Shown here piece after piece: positions 23,737-32,505 of a stretch of DNA of 64,000 nucleotides. Below the pieces are notes generated by a model. It was not told the DNA's origin. It did no database searches and saw nothing but the letters and a program-made list of their open reading frames with translations. The stretch spans positions 62,001 through 126,000 of the forward strand of contig JACKBL010000005.1 in the NCBI GenBank assembly GCA_020634515.1, written 5' to 3'. This DNA comes from Ardenticatenales bacterium. GTDB taxonomy: Bacteria > Chloroflexota > Anaerolineae > Promineifilales > Promineifilaceae. The translations under genes and the position numbers were made by a program. How positions within the stretch are numbered: the first letter of the stretch is position 1; every line of letters begins with the position of its first letter.

Positions 23737-24861
23737 TCAGCTCCTGGCCACATGCGTGTGGTTGTTATCTGGCGGCGCCGCCGTTATCGTGATCAGAATT
23801 TCATCCTGCGCATCCTTCTGCGCCACCACCGTGATCCGTTCGTTGGCGCGGAAGTGCTTTTCCACCCACAGTTGGGCGCTGCTGCCCAGCACAATACGCG
23901 CCTGGTTACTGGGGACCAGGCGCCACACGGCGCTCTTCGTATCCAACTTGTCCCCGTATTTCACCTGTACAGGTCGCGTTTCTGTGCGTGCATTAAGGGC
24001 AAAGAAGGGCCAATGTTCTGGCGTCAGGTTGATGAACCCACGACGGATATGCAGCGGTTTCAATTCGCTCACATAAACGAACTCGTCCAGAGACTGCACG
24101 GCGGTTAATGCTTCCGTGGGCGTCTCCGCCACGGTCAACGCCTCCACCGGCGGCTTGGGCGCGGGAGCCGGTCCGCTCGGAGAAGCCGCCTTCTGTGTCT
24201 GCCCCGCGAGAAGTTTTGCCAGTGGCATGAGCGCATCCAGCTTCTGTGTCACCACGCGGATGACTTTCGTTCCCATGATGGCGACCTGTTCCGAAGGCAT
24301 ACGTAACCCCACCGTCAGCGGCGTCACCCATTGCGGTTCGTTATTTAGATAGGCAGCACGCTCCAGCACGGTTTCCGCCACTTCCATGGAGAATGCGCCC
24401 ACGTTATCTTTGAACAAATCCTGATAGAAAGAACGCTCCCCCGTGTCCTCGTCCGTTATCTGCATCTGGCGCAGATTCATCTCCCAGGTAGGATCCATGC
24501 GGGCCAGCGTCTGATACCATGTGCGCGGTGTCGCTTCCGCCTTCTTGAAGGCTTTTGCCAGCAATTTCTTGTTCGTGAGATTGAGGACGATCTGGAGGCT
24601 AAGGGGACGTGCGTAGAAGGTGATGTACAAATCAGACTCAATGTCCTCTCTAGCTGCCAGGTAGACGGTCTTGGCGGCGCGATCCACGCCCGCGAAGGGA
24701 AAGAGGGTGCGGATTTCGTGCGGCAAATGGGCGTGGAGGCGATGAATGAATAAATCCAACTGCGACATGGCAAATTGGAGGGCCTGTTCTTCACCTGCCC
24801 AGCCAAAGGCGCTGAAAACAGGCATAGTCAGGCCGTTGAAAGTCGTTTGTTGCGGTACCAT
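23737..24861 (-). CDS. Unknown 374-residue protein
   Basis: Not recognised. Start placed at ATG 24861 (MVPQQTTFNG) with GAGG upstream; a longer frame to 24933 is possible. The N-terminal two thirds form a mixed alpha/beta region with no obvious catalytic motif. A Pro/Ala linker (about residues 225-260) then leads to a beta-rich C-terminal domain. No signal peptide or membrane helix is present. It lies downstream of, and on the same strand as, the Rossmann protein at 25445, but a 583-bp gap separates them. It is best treated as a conserved-looking hypothetical protein. Confidence 0.6.
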   Translation of the reverse strand: MVPQQTTFNGLTMPVFSAFGWAGEEQALQFAMSQLDLFIHRLHAHLPHEIRTLFPFAGVDRAAKTVYLAAREDIESDLYITFYARPLSLQIVLNLTNKKLLAKAFKKAEATPRTWYQTLARMDPTWEMNLRQMQITDEDTGERSFYQDLFKDNVGAFSMEVAETVLERAAYLNNEPQWVTPLTVGLRMPSEQVAIMGTKVIRVVTQKLDALMPLAKLLAGQTQKAASPSGPAPAPKPPVEALTVAETPTEALTAVQSLDEFVYVSELKPLHIRRGFINLTPEHWPFFALNARTETRPVQVKYGDKLDTKSAVWRLVPSNQARIVLGSSAQLWVEKHFRANERITVVAQKDAQDEILITITAAPPDNNHTHVARS

Positions 24862-25444
24862 AGTTAATAAACCTCGTGATCGTAATGGCTCGTGCTGCCC
24901 GCCCGGCTGGGCGATCCGATTCGGGCGAGCCACGAGGCACGCCTATTTTGAAGAAGTCGGGACCTGTTCTGTCGCGCTGGCGTTTGCGCCCGAGAGCGGC
25001 GCGCGGAAGCGCTGCTGGTAACGTCCGCTGTGATGGCACAGTGGTTGATGACAACGGGTGGTCAGGTTGCTTTAGGGGATGGTTGCAAGCAGCCTGTAAG
25101 AATGGAAAGGAAGCGTCCTCGCTGCCAGGACACGTGCTTGAGAACCTGTCAGGTCTTACCCGCGCTAATGGTCGCTTCTCTGGTAAGTCCGGCAGGCCCA
25201 CCCAAATAGTTGCCCTGGTATATTTGAGGAAACGCAACCAGCATTGCTCCCTATATTATCCCGTTATGTGGAATACGTAAAGTGTTCGACCGGGATGCGA
25301 GCAGAATTGACGTTTCCTCGCCGTGTCAGGCGCGGAAAATGGTAACCGGCAGGTCGTGGACGGAAAAGAGGATGTGGGTGTTAACCGTTGTGCCGATAGG
25401 CACGGCGGGACAGCAACCGTGCCTATCGGAAAAAGACAGCAGGG
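24862..25444. other. Intergenic region with one strong hairpin
   Basis: No supported gene. Open frames here lack ribosome-binding sites and family features. The only clear structure is CCGATAGGCACGG (25393-25405) paired with CCGTGCCTATCGG (25417-25429), a perfect 13-bp stem just beyond the end of the minus-strand gene at 25445, probably its terminator. Confidence 0.6.
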
Positions 25445-27145
25445 TTACTTGATGCGGTAGCCCCCGTCTTCGTTGTTGAATATCCAGGCCACCACGGCTC
25501 CAATTTCAATAGTGTCCGTCAGGTATGTTTTCGTGGTGATGGAGGATGTGCCACGGGTGTGTAGCATATGCTGGCTGCGGCGCATGAGTTGGAAGCGGTT
25601 TTGCCAGGCGGCAAAATTGCTGGGACGCAAGTCAACCCAGCCCTTGCGCGCCCATAGGTTCACGTCATTTTCATCGATGGGCAGTTCAAAGTAGATGCTT
25701 TCCGGGATGTTTAGACGGGGACCGCGTAGCAGCAGTTTGCCATCTGGGGACAGGATGGGCACGCCAATGGAGGTGATGGTGGTGCGCAGGGTTTCCTGGT
25801 CCAGCAGATACTGGTAGATGCATTCGGAAATATCGCTAACGGGTGTTTGGATGACTTCGCGCAATGTGCCGTAGTTGCATTTGAGCAGATAGGCTTCATA
25901 GAGTAGTTTGGAGAGTTCGGGCGGGCCGAGTTGCCCCAGGGCAACGCTGTGGCTTTCCGTTTCTTCTTCCAGGCGGGCGAGTTTGTCCAGGGCGGCTTGC
26001 CGCAGCACGCCCGCGCGGTAACTGGGGTTCATGATGCTGCCGTCAATGCCGGCAATGACATCATACCCCGTGTTGCTTCCCTTAATCTCCAAGACCGCCT
26101 GCTGCGCAATCTCCTCCGGCGTGACAAACTCCATCTGGTTAATATGCGTGATCGTCTCAAACTCGCCCCGCGCAAACCGCCCATTCTCCCCTGTATCCAC
26201 CACCGCCATGCGCAACTTATCCAGCCGCTCGTACTGGTTCTCATCGCCGCGCAGCACCAGCGTGCCATTCAGCGGCGCGGCGACACTCTGGTAGCGGAAC
26301 TGCGGCAGCCCGCGCCGTTTGACCGTGTTGTAGGTAACACGGCGGTAGCCAATCATGGCTCCTGGCTTAATCTCCTTCACCAGTGGCCCGTTTGGCGTGC
26401 GCGCCATCAGAAACATCAGGCCCGTGTGGGCGAAGGCCAGCGCGTTCTTATTCATCAACTGGAAGCTGGGCTTGTCTTCACTGTGCGTATAAGGGATGTT
26501 CAGCCCCATGCCACCCGTACCCGTCGTGCCCACCTTCAGATAGAGGCGTGTTTCCACTTCGCACATAGCCCGATGCAGAAGTTGCACATGACGGATGAGC
26601 TGGCTGGTGGATTGGGAAATAAGCAGTTGGCTCACGTTCCGCTCAAGCTGCTTACCGACCTCCTTCAACCCTCCCAGGTCTTGATGATCAACCGCCTGCC
26701 TCAGGTCACTGAGGAGGTCGTGCGTCTGCTTGCACAGGCTCTCCACGTCCTGGTAGCTGATCGCCGTTGCCGTGTTGATGCAGTCTACCAGCACATGCGG
26801 GCGATATTGCCGCACCAGCCGCGCCAGCGCCGACCGCTCGTATGCACCTTCGATGCCGCCGAACAAATCCTCATAAATCATTTCCACCCGCGACTGTGAT
26901 TGCAGCAGGCGGCGGCGACGCTCCAGCTTAAACGATTCGCGCAGGAACAGGTCGCCCCACGCGCCGACAAAATTAATATGCGGGAACTCCCGGCGCGCGT
27001 CGTGCAAAAACTCCCGCACCTCACCGCGAAATAGGCTGGCGACAATGATAGTGGCCGGCTCCAGCTCGCGCGCAATCGTGCGCACAATCTGCGACCCCAC
27101 CAGGCCCGCCCCGCCCAGAACCAAAATGCGCTCATCACTCTTCAT
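25445..27145 (-). CDS. NAD(P)-binding Rossmann-fold protein (SDR-like), large
   Basis: A 566-residue protein. It begins with a nucleotide-binding motif ILVLGGAGLVGSQIV (residues 7-21), the GxxGxxG pattern of extended short-chain dehydrogenases and saccharopine-dehydrogenase-like proteins. A central helical insertion (about 140-200) and KVGTTGTGGMGLNIPYTHSE follow. No YxxxK catalytic pair is evident, so enzymatic activity is uncertain. The protein is twice the length of classical SDRs. Upstream on the same strand lies the thiolase gene, 106 bp away. A fatty-acid or polymer metabolic role would be guesswork. Confidence 0.75.
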   Translation of the reverse strand: MKSDERILVLGGAGLVGSQIVRTIARELEPATIIVASLFRGEVREFLHDARREFPHINFVGAWGDLFLRESFKLERRRRLLQSQSRVEMIYEDLFGGIEGAYERSALARLVRQYRPHVLVDCINTATAISYQDVESLCKQTHDLLSDLRQAVDHQDLGGLKEVGKQLERNVSQLLISQSTSQLIRHVQLLHRAMCEVETRLYLKVGTTGTGGMGLNIPYTHSEDKPSFQLMNKNALAFAHTGLMFLMARTPNGPLVKEIKPGAMIGYRRVTYNTVKRRGLPQFRYQSVAAPLNGTLVLRGDENQYERLDKLRMAVVDTGENGRFARGEFETITHINQMEFVTPEEIAQQAVLEIKGSNTGYDVIAGIDGSIMNPSYRAGVLRQAALDKLARLEEETESHSVALGQLGPPELSKLLYEAYLLKCNYGTLREVIQTPVSDISECIYQYLLDQETLRTTITSIGVPILSPDGKLLLRGPRLNIPESIYFELPIDENDVNLWARKGWVDLRPSNFAAWQNRFQLMRRSQHMLHTRGTSSITTKTYLTDTIEIGAVVAWIFNNEDGGYRIK

Positions 27146-27192
27146 GGGTTGGGATACTCCGAATAAGTTGTTAATGCGAGAATTCAGTGAAT

Positions 27193-27242
27193 GGGTGAAT
27201 GGCTAACGAGGCCGGTCATCACGCAACATTAGCCATGCACCC
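27193..27242. repeat. Stem-loop between thiolase and Rossmann gene
   Basis: GGGTGAATGGCTAA (27193-27206) pairs with TTAGCCATGCACCC (27229-27242) at 13 of 14 positions. It may attenuate or separate transcription of the two genes. Confidence 0.5.
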
Positions 27243-27251
27243 AATCAACCG

Positions 27252-28505
27252 TTAATTATTTTCCAGTTCGACGGCGAGGGCGACCGCTTCGCCGCCGCCG
27301 AGGCAGAGGGAAGCCACGCCGCGCTTCAGGCCACGCTGGCGCAGGGCGTGCAGCAGCGTCACCAGGATGCGCCCGCCGCTGGCCCCAATGGGATGCCCCA
27401 GCGCCACCGCGCCGCCGTGTACGTTCACCTTCGCCCAATCCCAGTTGTACCCTTTTTGCCCCAGTTCCACTCCGTTTGCCAACGCCTGCGCCGCAAACGC
27501 CTCATTGACCTCGAACAGGTCTACGTCTGCCATTTGCCAGCCAATTTTGTCCAGCAACCGGGGAATGGCGCGCGCGGGCGCGGCAAAAATCCATTGCGGC
27601 GGCACGGCGGCGTGGGTGTAGCCGACGATGCGCGCCAGCGGAGCCAGCCCTTGCCGTTCCGCCTCCACCCGACTGGTGACGACCAGCGCCGCCGCGCCAT
27701 CGTTCAGACCGGGCGCGTTGCCCGCCGTCACCTGGCCGTCCGCCTCAAATGCGGGGCGCAGTCTGCCCAGCGAGGCCAGATCAGTCGTCATGGTGTAGCC
27801 GCTGTTGCTGAAGGTGGCGCGAATGGGTTCGTCCACATCCACGATGGTCACGCCTTTGCGCCCCTTGATTTCCACGGGCGTGATTTCGGCGCGGAAGTGG
27901 CCGGCGGCGGTGGCGGCGGCGGCTTTTTCGTGACTGTTGACGGCGAACTGGTCCATTTCCTCGCGCGTGACTTCAAACTGACGAGCGATGAATTCGGCGG
28001 CGTTGCCCATGGCCCAATCCTGGAAGGCGCACCACAGCCCGTCGCCCAGCACGGTGTCCACGACTTCGGCGTGGCCGTAGCGCAGCCCCTGGCGGGCTTT
28101 GGGCAGCAGGTAGGGGGCCTGGGACATGCTTTCCATGCCACCGGCAACGAAGACGTCCGCTTCCGCGGCGGCGATGGCGTTGGCCGCCAGCATGACGGCT
28201 TTCAGGCCGGAGCCGCAGACTTTGTTTACGCTGGCCGCGCCGACGGTGTCGGGCAGCCCGCCACCGAGGGCGGCCTGGCGCGCGGGGGCCTGGCCTAGTC
28301 CGGCGGAGATGACGTTGCCCAGGATGACTTCGTAGACGGTGGCCGGGTCAATGCCTGATTGGGCGACGGCTGCTTTGATGGCGATGGCTCCGAGGGTGGT
28401 TGCCGGCATTTCTCCCAGCGCCCCCATAAACTTACCAATTGGCGTGCGCGTCGCGCTCAGAATAACCGCGTCACGCGCCCCGTTTCCATTTTCATGCGTG
28501 CTCAT
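27252..28505 (-). CDS. Acetyl-CoA acetyltransferase (thiolase)
   Basis: This 417-residue thiolase condenses or cleaves acetoacetyl-CoA. ATG 28505 has AAGGAG upstream. The acyl-accepting cysteine is in NKVCGSGLKAV (about residue 100). NEAFAAQAL, GGAVALGHPIGASG and CLGGGEAVA near the C terminus provide the other active-site His and Cys. Type II thiolases of this size usually function in PHB, isoprenoid or fatty-acid metabolism. Without a neighbouring reductase the direction cannot be decided. TGCCGGCA lies at about 28405. Confidence 0.95.
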   Translation of the reverse strand: MSTHENGNGARDAVILSATRTPIGKFMGALGEMPATTLGAIAIKAAVAQSGIDPATVYEVILGNVISAGLGQAPARQAALGGGLPDTVGAASVNKVCGSGLKAVMLAANAIAAAEADVFVAGGMESMSQAPYLLPKARQGLRYGHAEVVDTVLGDGLWCAFQDWAMGNAAEFIARQFEVTREEMDQFAVNSHEKAAAATAAGHFRAEITPVEIKGRKGVTIVDVDEPIRATFSNSGYTMTTDLASLGRLRPAFEADGQVTAGNAPGLNDGAAALVVTSRVEAERQGLAPLARIVGYTHAAVPPQWIFAAPARAIPRLLDKIGWQMADVDLFEVNEAFAAQALANGVELGQKGYNWDWAKVNVHGGAVALGHPIGASGGRILVTLLHALRQRGLKRGVASLCLGGGEAVALAVELENN

Positions 28506-28656
28506 GATGTAGACTCCTTGGGAAGTAGTGAATAGTGGGAAGTGGATAGTGGTCAGTGGATAGTTGGTGGTTGACGGTTGGTAGTTTTCCGTTGACGGTT
28601 TACCCTCCCTATTATACTCGCCCCACGCCACTTGCCACCCGCCCCTCGCCCCTCCC

Positions 28657-29418
28657 TCACTCCTCGTGCCGCAGGCGCAGCAAAAAATCAACCGATTTCA
28701 GATTTCGTTCCAGCAGGTAGATGAGGTAGAAGTGCATCGCCCCTTCCAGTTCCAGGTGCAGCGTATCCTTCAACTTCAGCACGCGCACCGTGTCCCAGGG
28801 GCGCGTTTGCAGGTAGCGCAGCACCTTCACGGCCACGGCGCTGACGGGGCGGGCGCGACGGTCCGCCTGCCCCTGACCGGGGGCGATCAGGCCGCCCAGT
28901 TCTGGGCTGAGGTATTGGTCTTGCTCCTGGATGGGCGCGCCGGAGACGACGCACTGGAACAACTGTGGCTGGTAGCCCACCTGTGACAACAGCCGCAGTT
29001 CGTAATAACGGGCCGCCAGGCGCAAATCGTCGGCGTCGCATAGCCGGCCCAGCGTATCCCGCAGCAGGTCGTACAGCGAGATGTGCTTGTCCTCCTCGGG
29101 CGTGAAGCGGTCCAGGAGTTCCACGGCGTAGGCGGCGTAGGTGGTACGCATCAAGTTTTGGCGTAGCGGCTCATACGTTTCCACGACTTCCGCCTGGGTG
29201 ATGATGTCCAGGTCGCGCCCTTTGGCGATGAAGAAGTTGGTGCGCATGAACAGCTCCACGTGGCCTGTTTTGCGGCTTTGTGGCTTGCGCGCGCCTTTGG
29301 CGATCGCCCGGATTTTGCCGTAGTCGCGGCTGTAGAGGGTGAGGAGCCGGTCGGCTTCGGCGAAGTCGCCACGACGCAGGACGATGGCTTCGGTACGGTA
29401 GGTTTTTTCGCGGCTCAT
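28657..29418 (-). CDS. recO: DNA repair protein RecO
   Basis: A 253-residue recombination mediator that loads RecA on SSB-coated DNA together with RecR. The N-terminal OB fold is evident (TEAIVLRRGDFAEADRLLTLYSRDYGKIRAIAKGARK). The helical C-terminal domain has QCVVSGAP in place of the usual zinc-binding cysteines, so the Zn site seems reduced. Start at ATG 29418. It lies between cytidine deaminase and thiolase on the same strand, with a 38-bp gap to the deaminase gene. Confidence 0.93.
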   Translation of the reverse strand: MSREKTYRTEAIVLRRGDFAEADRLLTLYSRDYGKIRAIAKGARKPQSRKTGHVELFMRTNFFIAKGRDLDIITQAEVVETYEPLRQNLMRTTYAAYAVELLDRFTPEEDKHISLYDLLRDTLGRLCDADDLRLAARYYELRLLSQVGYQPQLFQCVVSGAPIQEQDQYLSPELGGLIAPGQGQADRRARPVSAVAVKVLRYLQTRPWDTVRVLKLKDTLHLELEGAMHFYLIYLLERNLKSVDFLLRLRHEE

Positions 29419-29456
29419 GGTGGCAAAGGGAGAAATGAGAAGATGGAAGGTGGGCG

Positions 29457-29864
29457 TTAGGGTAGGTGTTCGGGGCCGAAGCGGTCGGGGAGGAGGGCGT
29501 GGAGGGTGGTCTGGCGCACGAGGCTGTTTTCGTCGCAGAGGAAGATGGGGATGTCGGTGCGGGCGAATTCGTTCATGACTTGCCGGCATGCGCCGCAGGG
29601 TGAGCCGCCGCTACTGGTGCTGACGGCCAGGGCTTTGATTTCGCGCGCGCCGTTGGCGACCATTTTGACGATGGCGCTGCGTTCGGCGCAGATGGTGAGG
29701 CCGAAGGAGGCGTTTTCCACGTTGACGCCGGTGTAGATGTGGCCGTCGGCGGCCAGCAGCGCCGCGCCGACGAGGTAATGGGAGTAGGGGGCGTAGGCCA
29801 AATGCCGGCATTCCCGTGCCGCCATCACCAAAGCCTCCCGTTGTTCCGCGCTAATTTCCATCAT
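29457..29864 (-). CDS. cdd: Cytidine deaminase
   Basis: This 135-residue enzyme of the small tetrameric class deaminates cytidine and deoxycytidine in pyrimidine salvage. The zinc and catalytic motifs are CAERSAI, with the Cys ligand and proton-shuttling Glu region, and PCGACRQVMNEF, with two Cys ligands. The substrate loop GVNVENASFG is present. The gene starts 3 bp after the GlmU-like gene ends, so the two are coupled. TGCCGGCA lies near its start and another near 29583. Confidence 0.96.
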   Translation of the reverse strand: MMEISAEQREALVMAARECRHLAYAPYSHYLVGAALLAADGHIYTGVNVENASFGLTICAERSAIVKMVANGAREIKALAVSTSSGGSPCGACRQVMNEFARTDIPIFLCDENSLVRQTTLHALLPDRFGPEHLP

Positions 29865-29867
29865 CTC

Positions 29868-30902
29868 TCATCCTCTTACATGCGTAAACGGGCCGATCCG
29901 CGCGCCTGCCGGCAGCGTCGCCCCTTCCACCACCGCCTGCTCAATGTGGCAACCATCTCCCACCGTCGCCTGGCGCAAAGTCACATTGGGGCCAATCACG
30001 CAGTCTGCGCCCACCACCGTGCGCCCCTGCAAATAGCAGTCCGGCCAGATAACGGTATCCTGCCCAATGGTCACGTCCGCCTCAATGTACGTCCGCTCCG
30101 GGTCCATCAGCGTCACGCCCGCCGCCAGCCAGCGGTTGTTGTGCCGCCGCTGAAACGCCTTTTCCACCGCCACCATTTCCGCCCGCGTGCCCGCGCCCAG
30201 GCATTCATCCTCGTCCGCGGCCACGATGGCCCGCACCTGCCGCCCCTGGCTTACGGCCATGCCCACCAGGTCGGTGAGGTAATACTCCGGGCCGGAGCGC
30301 GCCTGGCGCAGCGGCAGAGCGCCTACATTATCCCATAGCCAATCCGCCGCGAAGCAGTAGACGCCCACGTTTAGCTCCGGGATGGCCAGCAGTTCCGCCG
30401 CGTTTGGGCGTTGCCGCGCCGCCGCCACCTCCACGATCTCGGCCACGGACCCGTCGGGGCGGCGCAGAATGCGGCCAAAGGTGGAAGTCGGTGGCCCCAT
30501 CACCGTTAACATGCTGATGGCCACGCCAGATTCCGTCTGCATTTCTGTTTGCAATTGGGCCAGTTGGCGCATGGTGTCCGCCGTCAGCAGGGGCATGTCG
30601 CCATAGGTGACGAGGACCTGGTCGGCCTGGCCGCGCAGGTGGGGCGCGGCCATTTGCGCCGCGTGCCCCGTGCCCAGCCGCTGTGCCTGGTGGACGTAGG
30701 TGGCGTGGTTGCCGAATAATGCCGGCACGCCCCTTTCCGCCGGCGCGATGACGACAACGGGGGGCAGGTCGGCGACCTGGCAGGCGGCGTCAAAGACATG
30801 CTGGATCATCGGCTTGCCGCCGACGTGGTGCAGGATTTTTTGCTTCTTGGAGTTCATGCGCGTGCCGTGCCCGGCGGCCAGCAGCACAACAGCCAGTGTC
30901 AC
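29868..30902 (-). CDS. GlmU-like uridylyltransferase lacking acetyltransferase domain
   Basis: A 344-residue sugar-phosphate nucleotidylyltransferase. The N-terminal domain matches GlmU: VVLLAAGHGTRMNSKKQKIL (residues 5-24) binds UTP, and GDMPLL and NVGVYCF line the active site. The C terminus has only a few left-handed beta-helix turns (IEADVTIGQDTVIWPDCYL) and ends about 110 residues short of a normal bifunctional GlmU. The acetyltransferase residues are therefore missing. It should make UDP-GlcNAc from GlcNAc-1-P, or a related product. The start is GTG. Coupled to cdd. Confidence 0.85.
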   Translation of the reverse strand: MTLAVVLLAAGHGTRMNSKKQKILHHVGGKPMIQHVFDAACQVADLPPVVVIAPAERGVPALFGNHATYVHQAQRLGTGHAAQMAAPHLRGQADQVLVTYGDMPLLTADTMRQLAQLQTEMQTESGVAISMLTVMGPPTSTFGRILRRPDGSVAEIVEVAAARQRPNAAELLAIPELNVGVYCFAADWLWDNVGALPLRQARSGPEYYLTDLVGMAVSQGRQVRAIVAADEDECLGAGTRAEMVAVEKAFQRRHNNRWLAAGVTLMDPERTYIEADVTIGQDTVIWPDCYLQGRTVVGADCVIGPNVTLRQATVGDGCHIEQAVVEGATLPAGARIGPFTHVRG

Positions 30903-31070
30903 TGTTTACCCCCTTTATTTGACGCGAAAGGTAACTACCTGGCCCGTTGCCGGCGCTTGTCGAAGGCAATAGGGGCTGCGACAAGCTCAGCCCACAAGAG
31001 GGGTGGTCGTCACCGCGAAAGGACCGTTCAGCGAATTGTCCTACGGAATCGCGCTTTGTGGCAAAAACAA

Positions 31071-31098
31071 AAAGGGGCACAGTTGCCTGTGCCCTTTT
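31071..31098. terminator. Bidirectional terminator after tRNA-Gln
   Basis: GGGCACAG (31075-31082) pairs with CTGTGCCC (31087-31094) and A/T runs flank the stem on both sides. On the minus strand the stem is followed by CCTTTTTGTTTTTGC, a good T-tract, so it ends the tRNA transcript. Confidence 0.88.
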
Positions 31099-31103
31099 TT
31101 AGG

Positions 31104-31175
31104 CTGGGGCGGAAGGATTCGAACCTACGAATGGCGGATTCAAAGTCCGCTGCCTTACCACTTGGCGACGCCCCA
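31104..31175 (-). tRNA. tRNA-Gln (anticodon TTG)
   Basis: A 72-nt cloverleaf on the minus strand. The acceptor stem TGGGGCG/CGCCCCA, the D-arm with AAGTGGTAAGGC, the anticodon stem GCGGA/TCCGC with loop CTTTGAA (anticodon TTG) and the T-arm GGTTCGAATCC are all present. The CCA end is not encoded. It decodes CAA, and CAG by wobble. Confidence 0.95.
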
Positions 31176-31595
31176 ACGATAGGCGGATTTTATCTGAATG
31201 CGGCTGTTTTAGCAATAGGGCAGAATTGTTCTTGATGGGGCAGGGCCAAATGCCGGCACGGTATGCCGGCCAATTCCGGGTCTTTGTGTACCAGAAAGGC
31301 ATCCTGTTGCATGGCGGCAGTGGCAATCCAGGGGGTATTCATATCTTCCTGGAAGGTCACTGCTGAGCCAGATTGGACCAATTTTCTTTGAGTGCGTGAA
31401 ATTGGTCCAATCTAGCCAAAACGTTGCATCTATGAAGGGTTTCATCATCACGCAAGGTGAGCAATGCCGAGGTGCCAGGCAGATAACGTTTCATTGGCGC
31501 GCCTGGTCTTGTTGGCGTTCGGCCAACAGCCGCTCAACCACGCCGCCTTGTCCCTGTCCGCAAATGGCGGCAACCGGGTCGCGTGGCGGGATTGC
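31176..31595. other. Intergenic region with inverted repeat
   Basis: No gene supported. AGATTGGACCAATTT (about 31366-31380) and AAATTGGTCCAATCT (about 31399-31415) form a perfect 15-bp inverted repeat. The right arm with following AGCCAA recurs at about 12051-12072 as AAAATTGGTCCAATCTGGCT. Two TGCCGGC-type sites lie near 31253-31268. Confidence 0.55.
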
Positions 31596-32222
31596 CTACT
31601 GGCTGAGGGTGGCGGTGGAGAAGACGACCTCGAAGGGCTGGCAGTAGATGATGACGCTGTTGTAGATGCCCAGGTCGGTGTCGGCGGGGATTTCGTAGTT
31701 TTGGTTGCCCACGTTTCCTTTTAACTCTCCCAGGTCGAGGAACTGCCCCATGTTTTCCGTGCCGGTTGGTTTGGCTCCGTTCGCCAGCAGCACGTGCAGG
31801 TCGGGGCCGTTGGTGACGCGGAAATCTTCCAGGCGCAGCAGCAGGCTGCCGTCGGCGGCGCGGTAGATGGTGGCTGTGCCGGAGCCGCTGTGGAATTCGT
31901 CGGCGTCCACGAACCGCCCGGTACGGAGAACGGCGGCCTGGTTGGCGGATGCCGGCATTTCTTCTTCCATTACCTTATCCGGTTCCCCGGCCAGCTCCGC
32001 CACCGACGCCTCCGCCATCGCCTTGCGCGCCTCTTCGGCAATCTGCGCCAGTTCCTCATCCGACGGCGCTTCTATCAACTCCTGCAAGCCGACCACCTCC
32101 TGCGGCAGCGCTTCATTCACGGTTTTGTTAATAAACAGCGGCGAAGCCAGATACCAACCCACGCTCAGGACCAGCAACAGGCCAATCGAAACAATGGCGA
32201 TACGGATGGGACGACGATTCAT
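31596..32222 (-). CDS. Membrane-anchored DM13-domain protein
   Basis: A 208-residue protein with one N-terminal membrane helix (about residues 8-27). A Glu/Ala-rich helical linker (about 50-90) leads to a C-terminal DM13 domain: FHSGSGTATIYRAADGSLLL, LEDFRVTNGPDLHVLLANG and IIYCQPFEVVFS. The DM13 fold has been proposed to act in redox or electron transfer through its conserved cysteine, which is present here. The domain would face outward. AAGGAG precedes the ATG. Its role is unknown beyond this. Confidence 0.85.
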   Translation of the reverse strand: MNRRPIRIAIVSIGLLLVLSVGWYLASPLFINKTVNEALPQEVVGLQELIEAPSDEELAQIAEEARKAMAEASVAELAGEPDKVMEEEMPASANQAAVLRTGRFVDADEFHSGSGTATIYRAADGSLLLRLEDFRVTNGPDLHVLLANGAKPTGTENMGQFLDLGELKGNVGNQNYEIPADTDLGIYNSVIIYCQPFEVVFSTATLSQ

Positions 32223-32271
32223 GAGAAAACTCCTTTTCGGTTGATGGTTGGCAGTTGATCGTTAATGGTTG

Positions 32272-32360
32272 GTGGCTGTCCGCAAATAATCTCGCGGAAA
32301 GGTGCGCACAACTTGTCAGTAACCGTCCGCAAGCGTACGAAGTTATTTTCGGACGGTTAC
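32272..32360 (+). repeat. Dispersed two-hairpin element (family C, copy 1)
   Basis: TGTCCGC (32277-32283) pairs with GCGCACA (32304-32310, one mismatch). GTAACCGTCCG (32319-32329) pairs perfectly with CGGACGGTTAC (32350-32360). A second copy lies inverted at 52136-52223. Confidence 0.8.
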
Positions 32361-32505
32361 TTGGTATGGTAGACAACAACACTTGCGCGAATCTTGGCAG
32401 TTGATTACGGGATGCTTACACATTTTCGTGGTTGCGTTGATTATAGCGGGTTGCTCCCATACGCAAAGGTGGCGCGGCGGGGCAACTGGCCTACAATACG
32501 CCCTC

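Noticed and set aside
24876..25280. Plus-strand frame of 134 codons between two minus-strand genes
   Set aside because: Arg/Gly-rich, no ribosome-binding site, overlaps the start of the neighbouring gene and contains no recognisable motif.
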